From NCBI RefSeq assembly GCF_001542915.1, contig NZ_LNNH01000055.1, forward strand, positions 237,114-301,113: a DNA stretch of 64,000 bases, in the 5' to 3' direction. The position numbers and the translations under genes were made by a program. The notes beneath the pieces were generated by a model. The model was given only the letters and a program-made list of their open reading frames with translations, ran no database searches and was not told the origin of the DNA. The stretch's first letter is position 1, and each line of letters opens with the position of its first letter. The DNA comes from Peribacillus simplex. Its GTDB lineage: Bacteria; Bacillota; Bacilli; Bacillales; DSM-1321. This document shows positions 36,892-46,765 of the stretch, in pieces.

Positions 36892-36930
36892 ATGCAACAT
36901 CTTGCACACTGCGCAATATCTTGCGTGCAA
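36892..36930 (-). promoter_or_regulatory. BkdR upstream activating sequences
   Basis: TTGCACACTGCGCAA (36902-36916) and TTGCGTGCAA (36921-36930) are dyads sharing TTGC/GCAA arms, about 180-205 bases upstream of the sigma-54 start, the usual enhancer distance. They end six bases before the bkdR stop codon. CAGAAAATT and flanks at 36873-36889 loosely resemble a CodY box. Confidence 0.55.
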
Positions 36931-36936
36931 TAATTA

Positions 36937-38997
36937 TCATAGTTCTAATTTTTCCATTTTATAATATAGATTTCTGACTGAAATCCCCAGCGCTTTTGCC
37001 GTAAGCGTTTTATTTCCATTAAAGGTATGTACCGCCTGCTCGATGATTTCTGCTTCATACTGGTCTATTATCTCCGATAGCTTTTTACCTGATACGTATG
37101 AAGGCGGCTTCGTCGTCGCTTCTTTATCATGTTTGAATGATATCGTTTCGATAAAATCCGGAATATGCTGGATATCAATGGTTGTCTCATTCAATTTCAT
37201 GAAAATGATCGCCCGTCCTAAAATGTTCTCCAGTTCCCTGACATTCCCCGGCCAGTCATAGTTTTGCATCTTCTCTATGGCAGCATCGGTGATTCCCTCT
37301 ATGCTCCTGCCATACTCCTGATTGATTTTATGGATTAAATGTTCCGCCAGTTCCCTCAAATCTTCCTTTCGCTTTCGAAGGGGAGCGATGAAAATGGGCA
37401 TGCGGTTCAGCCTGAAATATAAGTCTTCCCTGAAAGTTCCATTTCTTATCGCTTTTTCAAGATTGATATTCGTGGCGGCTATGACCCTGACATTGATGGC
37501 AATTGGCTTTGTTCCGCCTACTCTGATGATTTCCCGCTCTTGTAAAACCCGAAGCAATTTAGCTTGGATATTGGCTGGCAATTCGCCAATTTCGTCCAAA
37601 AAGATACTCCCTTGATTGGCCTCTTCAAAAAAACCGACCTTTCCGCCCCTGATTGCTCCTGTAAAGGCTCCCTCTTCATATCCGAACAGTTCACTTTCCA
37701 GTAATGATTCAGAGATGGCTGCACAATTGACTCGAACGAATTTATTGAATTTCCTATCGCTCGCATTATGGATGGCATGGGCAAAAAGCTCCTTGCCTGT
37801 CCCTGATTCGCCCCTCAATAAGACAGTCGCCGGTGTCCTTGCCGATAATTTCGCCTGTTCAACGGGAAGCTTCATCTCTTCGGAAGCCCCTATTATATCA
37901 TCAAAGGAATATTTGGCCTGTAGCGTCCTGATGATCTGTCGTGCCCGGTTCAATTCATGCGTCAGGTTTTGAATTTCCGAAACATCATGAATGACGCCCA
38001 CACTTCCTTTCAGGTGTCCATCGACAATGATCGGAGCAACATTCACAATGACTTCCTTATGCTTCGGCCCGACACGCATATTGACACCCCTTACAGGCTT
38101 TTTTGTCTGGAGCACTTTCATATGCATGCTCTCGCCCTCGTAAATGTCAATGGAGGCCGGCTTCCCAATCACTTGGGTCTTTGTCAAGCCAGTGATTCGT
38201 GTATACGCAGGATTGATCAAAAGTCCCCTACCCTTCTCATCAACGACTGAAATGGCTTCATCACTGGATTGAATGATCGCTTGCAGCATCGTCTGAATTT
38301 CTTTCAAATCCGTGATTTGCTCCGCCAATTGTACCGCTTCCGTCTTGTTCCTGAACATGGAAAACGCACCGATTACTTGCTTTTCGGCATTTACGAGAGG
38401 AATTCTTGTCGCAATGAGCTCCAATCCATTATCCAGGATGATTCGTTGATTTACTTCTTTCCGGTTCGTTTCCATGACACGCAATAACCCCGTTGAAGGG
38501 ACGAGATCTGTAATGTGCCTGCCAATGACATCCTTACGTTTTGCATTCGCTGCTCGTTCGGCACTATCATTGAACATGACGACCAATCCGTCATGGTCGA
38601 TCACGACCATTCCTTCACTGGTCGTATTAAGGATCAAGTCCATTTTTGCCGAAGCGTTCTCCAATTTATTGATCAACCGATTTTTTTCTTCAAATAGCTT
38701 GGACATGATGAGGGCTACGCTGCCAGGAATGAGGATCGTTTTTTCGCCCATCTCCCTTTTGATCTCTTTATAGACTGATGGATCTCCCGTGGTATCGACG
38801 ATGATGTCCAGATCCTCGTTCATCCCCTCGCTCCAGCTAGTCACTGTAGGAATCCTTCGTTCTTTTGCAACCAGCATCCCTTCTGCTAATCCATTCGTAT
38901 CAGCCATACAAACAATCGAGAATACTTCACTTTCCGAAAGGAGTTTCAACACGGTTGTGCCCCCGACGCCCCCTCCTACTATCATGACCTTTTGCAT
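36937..38997 (-). CDS. bkdR: sigma-54-dependent activator BkdR
   Basis: The 686-residue regulator begins with a Rossmann-like segment ([16 protein letters not shown]), followed by two PAS domains (about 120-220 and 235-340). The AAA+ domain has Walker A GESGTGKE near residue 393, the sigma-54 contact loop GAFTGA and [11 protein letters not shown] Fis-type helix-turn-helix closes it ([20 protein letters not shown]). It activates the SigL promoter of bcd-bkd, probably on sensing branched-chain amino or oxo acids. The ATG follows AAGGGAG by 7 bases. Confidence 0.92.
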   Translation of the reverse strand: MQKVMIVGGGVGGTTVLKLLSESEVFSIVCMADTNGLAEGMLVAKERRIPTVTSWSEGMNEDLDIIVDTTGDPSVYKEIKREMGEKTILIPGSVALIMSKLFEEKNRLINKLENASAKMDLILNTTSEGMVVIDHDGLVVMFNDSAERAANAKRKDVIGRHITDLVPSTGLLRVMETNRKEVNQRIILDNGLELIATRIPLVNAEKQVIGAFSMFRNKTEAVQLAEQITDLKEIQTMLQAIIQSSDEAISVVDEKGRGLLINPAYTRITGLTKTQVIGKPASIDIYEGESMHMKVLQTKKPVRGVNMRVGPKHKEVIVNVAPIIVDGHLKGSVGVIHDVSEIQNLTHELNRARQIIRTLQAKYSFDDIIGASEEMKLPVEQAKLSARTPATVLLRGESGTGKELFAHAIHNASDRKFNKFVRVNCAAISESLLESELFGYEEGAFTGAIRGGKVGFFEEANQGSIFLDEIGELPANIQAKLLRVLQEREIIRVGGTKPIAINVRVIAATNINLEKAIRNGTFREDLYFRLNRMPIFIAPLRKRKEDLRELAEHLIHKINQEYGRSIEGITDAAIEKMQNYDWPGNVRELENILGRAIIFMKLNETTIDIQHIPDFIETISFKHDKEATTKPPSYVSGKKLSEIIDQYEAEIIEQAVHTFNGNKTLTAKALGISVRNLYYKMEKLEL

Positions 38998-39142
38998 GAG
39001 CCATCTCCCTTCCAACTAATCCCCAATGAGAAAATCTCCCTACAATCCTTTTCGTGCTCTCCCCTCATTTTACCATATTGAAATCCCTTGAAAAACAGTC
39101 ATTCAGCTTGCAGCTTCCAGTCCTTTTCTGCATTCCCGAAAC

Positions 39143-39170
39143 TTGACAAATTTTTTATATCCTTTATCAT
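39143..39170 (+). promoter_or_regulatory. promoter of yqzF
   Basis: TTGACA (39143-39148) and TATCAT (39165-39170), 16 bases apart. Confidence 0.5.
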
Positions 39171-39207
39171 TTTTTTAAGACGGAATTATCGGAAGGGATT
39201 TGACCGC

Positions 39208-39444
39208 ATGAAACGCTTACTCGCTTTTATGATTCTTTTTATACCCGGGGCCTTTGCCGCCTATGGCATAAAAATAATGAGGGACATGGTGTTCGGTATT
39301 TTACAGCCTCCCTATCCACTCCTTTGGATGCAATTCTTGATCGGCCTGATCATTACCATTGGCGGGATTGCCTTTATTGCAGGGTTCATCCTTCATCGGG
39401 ATCGAAAACAAAACAAAGTCCAAAGCAGGTTCAATAAGTTTTGA
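39208..39444 (+). CDS. yqzF: DUF2627 small membrane protein YqzF
   Basis: A 78-residue protein with two hydrophobic helices (LLAFMILFIPGAFAAYGI and FLIGLIITIGGIAFIAGFIL) joined by a short loop, and a basic C-terminus. It matches the DUF2627/YqzF family, of unknown function. The ATG follows GGAAGGGA; the longer frame upstream has no ribosome-binding site. Divergent from bkdR, with its own promoter and terminator. Confidence 0.8.
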   Translation: MKRLLAFMILFIPGAFAAYGIKIMRDMVFGILQPPYPLLWMQFLIGLIITIGGIAFIAGFILHRDRKQNKVQSRFNKF

Positions 39445-39450
39445 TTCTTA

Positions 39451-39492
39451 AAAAGAAGGTGCCCTCTCAAAATATGGGCACCTTCTTTTTAT
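39451..39492 (+). terminator. terminator of yqzF
   Basis: AAAGAAGGTGCCC pairs with GGGCACCTTCTTT and a T tail follows. Confidence 0.88.
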
Positions 39493-39493
39493 T

Positions 39494-39680
39494 GGCCATT
39501 TTCATACTTTATTGTTATTCGCCAAGTCATGCAGTGTGGTTGGTTTCAGCATGACAGAGGGCTAAACGGTGAGCCTCCCCGGCTTGAACGCCCGTTTTAG
39601 CCGCACCTGTCCCGCTGCACCTGCAGGAATCTGCTCCCCTGCCCTAAAATTAAAAAACAACAATCATTACGAAAAGAGCC
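39494..39680 (+). repeat. MITE-like repeat, copy B
   Basis: A 187-bp unit with terminal repeats GGCCATTTTCATA and CGAAAAGAGCC, core CCAAGTCATGCAGTGTGG, and CACCTGTCCCGCTGC in the tail. It lies between the yqzF terminator and yqiK, in the same orientation as copy A. Confidence 0.7.
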
Positions 39681-39689
39681 TTTTCTATA

Positions 39690-40421
39690 CTACCTATGAT
39701 GTCCTTCCCTGATCCGAACCGCTTCTTCCGGAAAATCGGTGATGAAGGCGCTGCATCCCAAGTCGAATAATCGCCTCATTTCGGCTGCTTTATTGATGGT
39801 ATAGGGGCGTACAGGCATACCCATGCTCAAACAGGCTTGAATGATGACATCGGGGGCAGCACGAATATTCGGGTGGATGGCGCTTCCGCCAATTGCCTTT
39901 GCATAAACCCACGGCATGTAAAGACCATCCCGATAAAGCGGTGCGGTTTCCAGTTCAGGCGCTAATTGGTGACAAGTCACCAAACTATAATGATTGAAGG
40001 AAGAAAGAATGATCCTATCCTCCATTTTGTAGGCACGGACGAGTTGTATGACCTTCGCTTCCAAGCCTGGATACAGAAAAAGCGTGTTTTTCAATTCAAT
40101 ATTGCACAACAACTGATTATGGCTTAGCCAAATCAATAATTCCACGAGGGTCGGTATTTTTTCTCTTCCCCATTTCCCCTTTGTACCGAAGGATGCATTG
40201 AGGGTTTTCAACTCCCGCAGTGTCCGATCCTTCACATATCCCGATGCATTTGTCGTTCGGTCGAGCTTCTCGTCATGGATGATGACCACTTCCCCGTCTT
40301 TCGAGAGCTGGACGTCCGTTTCAATTCCATCCGCTCCGACGCGTACCGCTTCATTGAATGCGGACATCGTATTTTCCGGATGTGTTCCTGCCGAGCCTCG
40401 ATGAGCAAAGATTAAGGTCAT
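39690..40421 (-). CDS. yqiK: glycerophosphodiester phosphodiesterase (YqiK)
   Basis: The 243-residue TIM-barrel enzyme hydrolyses glycerophosphodiesters to glycerol 3-phosphate and an alcohol. It has HRGSAGTHPENT, the metal motif GIETDVQLSKDG, catalytic His in IIHDEKLDRTT and NIELKN. There is no signal peptide, so it is cytosolic. Start MTLIFAHRG follows GGTGGGGG; seven extra upstream codons are the ribosome-binding region itself. Confidence 0.9.
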   Translation of the reverse strand: MTLIFAHRGSAGTHPENTMSAFNEAVRVGADGIETDVQLSKDGEVVIIHDEKLDRTTNASGYVKDRTLRELKTLNASFGTKGKWGREKIPTLVELLIWLSHNQLLCNIELKNTLFLYPGLEAKVIQLVRAYKMEDRIILSSFNHYSLVTCHQLAPELETAPLYRDGLYMPWVYAKAIGGSAIHPNIRAAPDVIIQACLSMGMPVRPYTINKAAEMRRLFDLGCSAFITDFPEEAVRIREGHHR

Positions 40422-40513
40422 GTTAACGCCCCCACCTCTCATAAACCGTCATATCCCAATTTATGAAAAGCAAAGCAAAAATATTTACATCAATATCAAG
40501 CCTTCAGCGGAAT

Positions 40514-42091
40514 TCAATCAAAATGCAGGTGATTATTTTCGGCATAAAAGGTTCCTTTCGTCATAACATTCAATTTCCTTTCCAGACTTTTGATTTGCAA
40601 CCGTGTATCGGGAAACGCCATTTGTCCAATCATGATTTCCCCTTCCCCTTTAGATTCAAGCATATCCATGATCGATTTCCGTTCCTCATCAATTTGAAAA
40701 ATTTGGGCGAGCATACTTTCCAACCGCTTTCTGGTTTGTTCATATTGGAAATGCTGCACTTCAGTCCATTCACCAAGAAACATCTCATACACTTCAAGCT
40801 TTTCCTTGATCAATTCCAATTGTTCAAGCTTTGATTTATATAAAAGCAAGATCTGGTTCAATTCATCCTTGATAAGATTACGGTTAAACCCCTTAACATT
40901 AATGACCGTTTTCCGTTGCATACGGTTACCGATCACTGCCGCCCTCACCTTTGCTTGAGCTTCGATAACGCCGCCAATCAATTTCCCCTTTTTTTCATCA
41001 GTGAAAATATTCTTTGCTTTAAGGAAGCTGCCTAGTGAATATGATCCGATATGTATATTTTCCCCTGCCGTCAAGTGGCATTCATTGGCGTGTTTCACAA
41101 AAATGTTCCTTTCTGCAGAAACCTTTGATAGGCCTTTACCGAATATGCCGCCTTTAATGAAAACGTCTCCCTCTTTTGATTTGATTTCTTTCACATTGCT
41201 TATACCGAGCTCACTTAGTATGGAAATATCCTTTGTAGCCGTCACGGAAAAATGGTCCACGACTGTCCCTTTAACCGTAACGCTTCCATCAAATTCGATA
41301 TGCCCGGTTTCAATCCCTACATCTCCATCAATCGATAAGTGGGGGCCTACCGTGATCTTCCCATCCCTGAAGTCCACTACCCCGTCAATCAACGCCCTGA
41401 GTACGATCTTACCGTCTTCCTCATATGGCTCAACCGTTTTTTTGTCATAAACAAGGTGTTTGTCTTTTCCTTTTCTAGGCAACGCAAGCTCCCCTGTAAT
41501 CAACTGCCCCATTTCTCCTGAGGAAGGCGGTATCCTTTCACCGAGCCAATCGCCCTTCTTCACCTCATCAAGAAAACTCATATCATAATAATCAGCTTTA
41601 CCATCTTCCCTGACCGCAGGTTTTCGTTCCGATCGTTTAAAATAGGTAACGACGGCATCCTTGCCATGGACTGGTTCTTTCCCAATCGCAATGACCTTAC
41701 GATCGTTGATGGTCAGTTCGTTTTGCAAAACATTCATCAATATGCCGTCTGTAATATGTTCCTTTTGAAGGCTCTCGAGAATATTTCCCACGATGGCTGA
41801 ATGATTTTCTTTAAGGTGAGCTTCTGAACAATTGAGTTTTACACGTGCAGACATTTTATCCTCAGCCATGTCCAACTCGATTATGGGTTTCAGCCGGCCC
41901 ACCGGAATTCTCTCCCCGGTAGCCTCCGTCAGGGCTTGTTTTAAGTCTTTTACATGCTCCAGCATGATTTGTGGGAACTTGAGCAGGACTGGGTTAAAAC
42001 CCAAAATGGAAAAGCCCTTCAGAAAAACGGTTATATATACCAATCCTGACGCCGATTCTAATACAAAATGCTCATTTTCTTCAAAGATCAA
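40514..42091 (-). CDS. FapA-family (DUF342) polymer-binding protein
   Basis: The 525-residue protein has an N-terminal variable region (1-150), the repetitive beta-helix typical of DUF342/FapA (DGVVDFRDGKITVGPHLSID, then DISILSELGI, DVFIKGGIFGKG, ENIHIGSYSLG) and a C-terminal coiled coil (about 410-490). Members bind polyanions or affect flagellar assembly and signalling; the precise role is unknown. A TTG six bases after AGGGGGG is the best start; an ATG two codons earlier abuts that site. Sits between yqiK and spo0A. Confidence 0.78.
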   Translation of the reverse strand: MIFEENEHFVLESASGLVYITVFLKGFSILGFNPVLLKFPQIMLEHVKDLKQALTEATGERIPVGRLKPIIELDMAEDKMSARVKLNCSEAHLKENHSAIVGNILESLQKEHITDGILMNVLQNELTINDRKVIAIGKEPVHGKDAVVTYFKRSERKPAVREDGKADYYDMSFLDEVKKGDWLGERIPPSSGEMGQLITGELALPRKGKDKHLVYDKKTVEPYEEDGKIVLRALIDGVVDFRDGKITVGPHLSIDGDVGIETGHIEFDGSVTVKGTVVDHFSVTATKDISILSELGISNVKEIKSKEGDVFIKGGIFGKGLSKVSAERNIFVKHANECHLTAGENIHIGSYSLGSFLKAKNIFTDEKKGKLIGGVIEAQAKVRAAVIGNRMQRKTVINVKGFNRNLIKDELNQILLLYKSKLEQLELIKEKLEVYEMFLGEWTEVQHFQYEQTRKRLESMLAQIFQIDEERKSIMDMLESKGEGEIMIGQMAFPDTRLQIKSLERKLNVMTKGTFYAENNHLHFD

Positions 42092-42433
42092 GTACATCCC
42101 CCCTCATCGTACGATTATATATACCTATGATTATAATCTAAAAATTAAGATAAAAGCCACAAAAGGAACCACCTTTGTAAGAAAACTGAATATTCTGATA
42201 ATACAACAAACAAAAACGCCTTTTATTTATTGGATTCTTCCTGCAAAATCCAATAAATAAAAGGCGTTTAATTTTTAGCCGGCATGTAAAAAGTCGAAGT
42301 TGCAAAACCACAAGCATCTTCTTCCTGTCTAGTGCCACCAGCAAGGGGATTCTTATTTATCTTTAGCGGCTCTAGCCTTTATCTGATCAATGGATTACAT
42401 ACGAATCTTATCAACAGGTTCCCCGTATCCCTG
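42092..42433. other. gap between spo0A and the FapA-like gene
   Basis: It holds the long hairpin at 42214-42269. The rest is AT-rich and shows no ORF with a ribosome-binding site. Confidence 0.6.
42214..42269 (-). terminator. long-stem terminator after spo0A
   Basis: A 23-bp perfect stem (arms 42214-42236 and 42247-42269) with a 10-base loop is followed on the minus strand by TTGTTTG. It is much longer than the other terminators here. Confidence 0.75.
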
Positions 42434-43225
42434 TCAAGAAGCTTTATGTTCAAGACGGAGCTTGTCGGCGACCATCGCGATGAATTCGGAATTCGTAGGC
42501 TTTGCCTTAGTCATGCTGACGGTATAACCGAATAGGGATGAAATGGATTCGATGTTACCGCGGCTCCAGGCCACTTCAATCGCATGGCGGATGGCACGCT
42601 CAACACGGCTGGCGGTTGTATTGTATTTTTTGGCAATATCCGGATACAACACTTTGGTGATCGACCCCAACAGTTCAATATCGTTGTACACCATGGATAT
42701 GGCTTCCCTTAAATACAAATAACCCTTAATATGTGCAGGCACACCAATCTCATGGATAATGCTTGTAATGCTGGCATCCAGGTTCTTGGGCTTGGATTCA
42801 TTTTGGGGACGATAACTGAATTGGCTATGATTTTTCAATACTGCCTGCCCTTTATTGCTCACCTGACGAATATGATTGGCCAAATTCTCCATATCAAAAG
42901 GCTTCAGGATGAAGTAGGACGCGCCCAAATCAACGGCTTTTTTCGTGACATCTTCTTGACCAAAGGCAGTAAGCATAATTACGTTAGGCATGGCACCCCG
43001 TTTTACTTCACGAAGCTTCTCCAATACACCTAACCCATCTAAATGAGGCATGATAATATCGAGGATCAATATATCGGGATCAACGTTTTCCAGCATCCCC
43101 AGGCAATCTTGACCGTTATGGGCTACCCCGATTACCTCCATATCTTCCTGTGCAGAAATGTATTCTTCCAGAAGGCCAACAAGTTCTCTATTATCATCTA
43201 CAACGCACACCTTAATTTTTTTCAC
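42434..43225 (-). CDS. spo0A: sporulation master regulator Spo0A
   Basis: The 263-residue response regulator has a receiver domain with the acidic pocket DDN (10-12) and phospho-acceptor Asp56 ([11 protein letters not shown]). A hinge (about 125-145) leads to the effector domain, whose recognition region is [20 protein letters not shown] and whose end is [11 protein letters not shown], essentially identical to B. subtilis. Phosphorylated Spo0A turns sporulation genes on and abrB off. Translation starts at GTG, 9 bases after GAGGAGG, as in B. subtilis. Single-gene transcript. Confidence 0.97.
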   Translation of the reverse strand: MKKIKVCVVDDNRELVGLLEEYISAQEDMEVIGVAHNGQDCLGMLENVDPDILILDIIMPHLDGLGVLEKLREVKRGAMPNVIMLTAFGQEDVTKKAVDLGASYFILKPFDMENLANHIRQVSNKGQAVLKNHSQFSYRPQNESKPKNLDASITSIIHEIGVPAHIKGYLYLREAISMVYNDIELLGSITKVLYPDIAKKYNTTASRVERAIRHAIEVAWSRGNIESISSLFGYTVSMTKAKPTNSEFIAMVADKLRLEHKAS

Positions 43226-43291
43226 GCTTGATTTCCTCCTCAACTACAATTGGTCTTTTTTTCTATATGACTAAATTCTATTGTAATTGAA

Positions 43292-43320
43292 CTTTTCGAC
43301 AATGGAAACTAAATTCCTTT
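43292..43320 (-). promoter_or_regulatory. sigma-H promoter of spo0A with overlapping 0A box
   Basis: Minus strand AAAGGAATT (43312-43320) and GTCGAAAAG (43292-43300), 11 bases apart, fit a sigma-H promoter. A perfect 0A box TGTCGAA (43295-43301) overlaps its -10. Confidence 0.6.
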
Positions 43321-43373
43321 TATTTTTGAAAAAATATAAGGAATTCAATATTATTCTCCCGATATCTCTAGTT

Positions 43374-43412
43374 TTCGACTTCGTTTGCTATTCGAATAAA
43401 TCGATTGTCGAA
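43374..43412. promoter_or_regulatory. further 0A boxes upstream of spo0A
   Basis: TGTCGAA at 43406-43412 (plus strand) and TTCGACT at 43374-43380 (one mismatch) suggest direct autoregulation by Spo0A~P. Confidence 0.55.
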
Positions 43413-43533
43413 AAATCTTCACATCGTTATCATTTTATCACATCGTTTCAAAAAAACCTCCTACTTTTTAAATAAAACAGCTGTAAATCCTTCGCTTCTC
43501 CTTATTTGCCGCTATTCTCTCCGTGGCTCAATC

Positions 43534-43560
43534 AAAAAAAGGGCATCCTAAAGGATACCC
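43534..43560 (-). terminator. terminator of spoIVB
   Basis: GGGTATCC pairs with GGATGCCC around TTTA; seven T follow on the minus strand. Confidence 0.88.
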
Positions 43561-43565
43561 GGTCT

Positions 43566-44858
43566 TCAACTTGCCTTTTCATAATTATCTTTGTCGTATA
43601 TATTGATACCGGCTTCGTTTAACATCCATTCAATATGGACTCCATACCCACTTGTAGGATCATTGACAAATACATGGGTGACTGCACCGATTAATTTCCC
43701 ATTTTGTATGATAGGACTGCCGCTCATACCTTGAACGATCCCGCCCGTTTTTTGAAGCAATTCTTTATCCGTCACTTTCAAGACCATTCCTTTGATGGCA
43801 GGAAATTTTTGAGGGATGGAACTGACGATTTCCACATCGAATTCTTCTACTTTGGAGCCATCCACCACAGTCAGGATTTTTGCTGGTCCTTCCTTTACCT
43901 CATGGGAAAGGGTGATGGGAAGTGCTTTGTCACTGATTCCGTTTTTGAAATCCTGATTTAATTTTCCAAAGATTCCAAAGGGACTATTTCGATTGATATT
44001 GCCTATTTTTTCTTTATTGGATGAAAAGCGTGCCAATTTTTCTCCCGGGTCACCATTACTTCCCTTTTCAATGGAAGTGACCGTCGATTGAACAATTTGT
44101 CCATCCTTTACAACAATCGGTTTTTTCGTGTCCATATCAGAAATAACATGTCCCAATGCCCCATATTTTTTCGAATCCGGGTGATAAAAGGTCATCGTTC
44201 CTATGCCAGCTGCTGAATCACGGATATATAAACCCAATTTGTATGTTCCTTCATTCTTATCTTTCAAAGGTAAAAGGGTACTATGAAGCACTTCGTTATC
44301 ACGATTGATGACAAGTTTCAACGCTTCCCCCTTCTCACCTGCCTGCTGAACAAAAGGGGTTACATCCCCCATCTTCTTTATCGTCTGACCATTGATTTCT
44401 GTAATAATATCGCCGATTTCAATCTTCGCTTTTTCTCCTGGTGATTTTTTCCCCTGCGCAGTATCAATGAGATGATGACCTACAACGAGCACCCCAAGAG
44501 TATTAAGTTTCACCCCGATGGATTGGCCCCCGGGCATGACTTTAAAGTCCTTCAACACCCGAATGTCGACCTTTTTGGCAGGCAATCCCGCCACATCAAG
44601 TAACACTTCGTTCGTTCCTGGTTTCTCGGCACCAAGCGTAATTGAAGCTTGCTCATCATGAAGCGAAATCCCGTCACTGGATCCCGAAGCTTTTGCAGAA
44701 ACAGGCAATGATTTGGAAATACTATATTGACTTCCTTCAAATAGTACAAGATGATTTGGAATTAAAAAATATTCACGAGATGGCTGGTATAACCCTAATG
44801 TTAATAGCGAAACAAGGAGAATTCCACCGATGATCCTGTTTATCCATACAAATTTCAA
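43566..44858 (-). CDS. spoIVB: SpoIVB S55 serine peptidase
   Basis: The 430-residue forespore protease has one N-terminal membrane helix (about residues 8-25), a PDZ domain near 95-180 ([26 protein letters not shown]) and the S55 domain. Its catalytic His is in GALGHVISD and the catalytic Ser in GMSGSPIIQ. It is secreted to the intermembrane space and cuts SpoIVFA, releasing pro-sigma-K processing. The start is unusual: a TTG 10 bases after AGGAG; a GTG three codons earlier abuts that site. Next to spo0A as in B. subtilis. Confidence 0.93.
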   Translation of the reverse strand: MKFVWINRIIGGILLVSLLTLGLYQPSREYFLIPNHLVLFEGSQYSISKSLPVSAKASGSSDGISLHDEQASITLGAEKPGTNEVLLDVAGLPAKKVDIRVLKDFKVMPGGQSIGVKLNTLGVLVVGHHLIDTAQGKKSPGEKAKIEIGDIITEINGQTIKKMGDVTPFVQQAGEKGEALKLVINRDNEVLHSTLLPLKDKNEGTYKLGLYIRDSAAGIGTMTFYHPDSKKYGALGHVISDMDTKKPIVVKDGQIVQSTVTSIEKGSNGDPGEKLARFSSNKEKIGNINRNSPFGIFGKLNQDFKNGISDKALPITLSHEVKEGPAKILTVVDGSKVEEFDVEIVSSIPQKFPAIKGMVLKVTDKELLQKTGGIVQGMSGSPIIQNGKLIGAVTHVFVNDPTSGYGVHIEWMLNEAGINIYDKDNYEKAS

Positions 44859-44901
44859 TCCATTCACTCTCCTCGCTCTCTGAAACTTTATGGCTACACC
44901 T

Positions 44902-44933
44902 TTAATTTAGCCCTCATGACAATCATTTATAAC
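44902..44933 (-). promoter_or_regulatory. possible sigma-F/sigma-G promoter of spoIVB
   Basis: Minus strand GTTATA (44928-44933) and GGCTAAATTAA (44902-44912) partly match forespore sigma patterns, in the position expected for spoIVB. Confidence 0.3.
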
Positions 44934-44947
44934 AGGAGCAAAAAATA

Positions 44948-44975
44948 AAAGCTATCCGTTTTTGGATAGCTTTAC
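44948..44975 (-). terminator. terminator of recN
   Basis: AAGCTATCC pairs with GGATAGCTT, followed by TTATTTTTT on the minus strand. Confidence 0.85.
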
Positions 44976-45028
44976 AATGAATGCTTATGAGGAAGTTAAT
45001 AAATGTTCATAATCTTCTTACGCGCCCA

Positions 45029-46744
45029 TCAAGAAGTGATCTTCAGCCTTTTGGCCAGCTGTATTAACTCATTGGCATGCTGCTTCGTCAAGTCGGTAAT
45101 CTCGACCCCCGAAATCATCCTGCCGATTTCTTTTATTTTTTCCGTTTCAATCAAAGGCTTCACGGAGGTATTCGTCCGTCCTGCCCTGACATTTTTCGCA
45201 ATGAATAAATGGGTATCCGCCATGGCTGCGACCTGTGGCAAATGAGATATGCACAAAACCTGAGACCCCGTGGCCACTTTATAAATCTTCTCGGCAATGG
45301 ATTGTGCAACCCGCCCGCTGACACCAGTGTCCACTTCATCGAATATAATCGAAGTAATGCCTTGATGCTTGGAAAAAATGCTTTTCAGCGCGAGCATGAT
45401 CCGCGACAGCTCTCCCCCCGAGGCAATTTTGGAAAGGGGTTTTAATGGTTCGCCGGGATTCGTGGAAATATAAAATTCCATGGAGTCCAGCCCGGACTGA
45501 TTGATTCCCTTATCTGACAACTCATCGAACGTATAAGCCGTTTGATGGAAATGAGGTTCGAAAATTGTTTTTTCCATGTATAAATCTTTTAATTCCTGAT
45601 GAATTTTTTTTGTAAGCTGTTGAGCGAACCCCTGGCGTAATTCAGACAGGTTCTTTGCTTCAACAATTAAATCGGCCTTAATCGATTTCATTTCCTTTTC
45701 AAGCTTAGCGATATGCGTTTCCCTATTAAGCAGCTTTTCGACTTCCTCTTCAATGCCTGCGCCATATTCGAGGATTTCCTCGATGGACCGTCCGTATTTC
45801 CGTTTCAATTGATTTATTTCATTTAGGCGTCCCTCGATGAATTCAACACGTTCCGTATCATAATCCAAGGAATCCAATTGATCTCGGATGTTCGATACGG
45901 CTTCCTCGAGCAGGAAGTAACTATTGGAGACGATTTCTGAGCTGGCTTGTAGCCCCTCATCCAGCCCTGCCGCCTCTTCCATGTTATTCATGGCTACCGA
46001 CAGCCAATCAATTGCATGCTGCTCACCGTTTAATGCATTATAGCTCGTTTGCAGCGCTTCATGGATTTTCTCGAAATTATTAATTTTTTTCCGCTCTTCC
46101 ATCAATTCTTCATCTTCCTGAAGTTTCAAGTCGGCCTTTTGGATTTCATCGAATTGAAATTGGATCAAGTCAAGACGGTGCACCATTTGCTGCTCATTCT
46201 GACTTAAATCATTCAATTGCTTCGAAGCGGATTCATATTGTTTATATAGCTTTTGGTATTCGGTAAGTGCAGACGCGATGTTTTCACCGCCAAATTGATC
46301 CAGCAACGGCAAATGGAGTCGTTCATCCATTAATTCCTGATGTTCATGCTGGCCATGGATATCAATCAGAGTCCGCCCTATCTCACGTAAAATGGCAATC
46401 GTCACAAGTTTTCCATTTACCCGGCATACGCTTTTTCCGCTAAGCGAGATGTCTCTTCGAAGAATGGCCATCCCATCATTCATGTCCAAGCCGAATTCTT
46501 CCGCCTTGGCAAAGACCGGATGTTTTTCATCATCTATTTGAAACAGCCCTTCTATTTCCGCCTTTGACTCTCCATGACGAATAAACTCGGAGGAACCACG
46601 CCCCCCAACCAAAAGATGGACGGCATCTATAATAATTGATTTACCTGCCCCTGTTTCACCGGTCAAGACAGTCAAGCCTTTCTCGAACGAAACGGACAGG
46701 CTGTCTATGATCGCAAAATTCCTAATCGATAGTTCTGTTAACAA
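45029..46744 (-). CDS. recN: DNA repair protein RecN
   Basis: The 571-residue SMC-like ATPase has Walker A GETGAGKS, a Q-loop, long coiled coils (about 155-240 and 265-360), the signature region ASGGELSRIMLALK and Walker B IIFDEVDTGVSG. It gathers double-strand-break ends early in repair. The TTG start reading MLTELSIRNFAII follows GAGGTGA by 5 bases and matches the family start; a GTG three codons ahead lies in that site. It follows ahrC by 21 bases. Confidence 0.94.
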   Translation of the reverse strand: MLTELSIRNFAIIDSLSVSFEKGLTVLTGETGAGKSIIIDAVHLLVGGRGSSEFIRHGESKAEIEGLFQIDDEKHPVFAKAEEFGLDMNDGMAILRRDISLSGKSVCRVNGKLVTIAILREIGRTLIDIHGQHEHQELMDERLHLPLLDQFGGENIASALTEYQKLYKQYESASKQLNDLSQNEQQMVHRLDLIQFQFDEIQKADLKLQEDEELMEERKKINNFEKIHEALQTSYNALNGEQHAIDWLSVAMNNMEEAAGLDEGLQASSEIVSNSYFLLEEAVSNIRDQLDSLDYDTERVEFIEGRLNEINQLKRKYGRSIEEILEYGAGIEEEVEKLLNRETHIAKLEKEMKSIKADLIVEAKNLSELRQGFAQQLTKKIHQELKDLYMEKTIFEPHFHQTAYTFDELSDKGINQSGLDSMEFYISTNPGEPLKPLSKIASGGELSRIMLALKSIFSKHQGITSIIFDEVDTGVSGRVAQSIAEKIYKVATGSQVLCISHLPQVAAMADTHLFIAKNVRAGRTNTSVKPLIETEKIKEIGRMISGVEITDLTKQHANELIQLAKRLKITS

Positions 46745-46765
46745 ACGGGTCACCTCACAAAATTA

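Larger units (their letters stand above)
36535..36936. other. bcd regulatory region
   Basis: It contains the sigma-54 promoter (36733-36750), a leader of about 190 bases without an obvious ORF, a loose CodY-like element (36873-36889) and the BkdR site candidates (36892-36930). Confidence 0.65.
43226..43565. other. spo0A promoter region
   Basis: It contains the sigma-H promoter, three 0A boxes and, at the far end, the spoIVB terminator (43534-43560). Confidence 0.65.
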
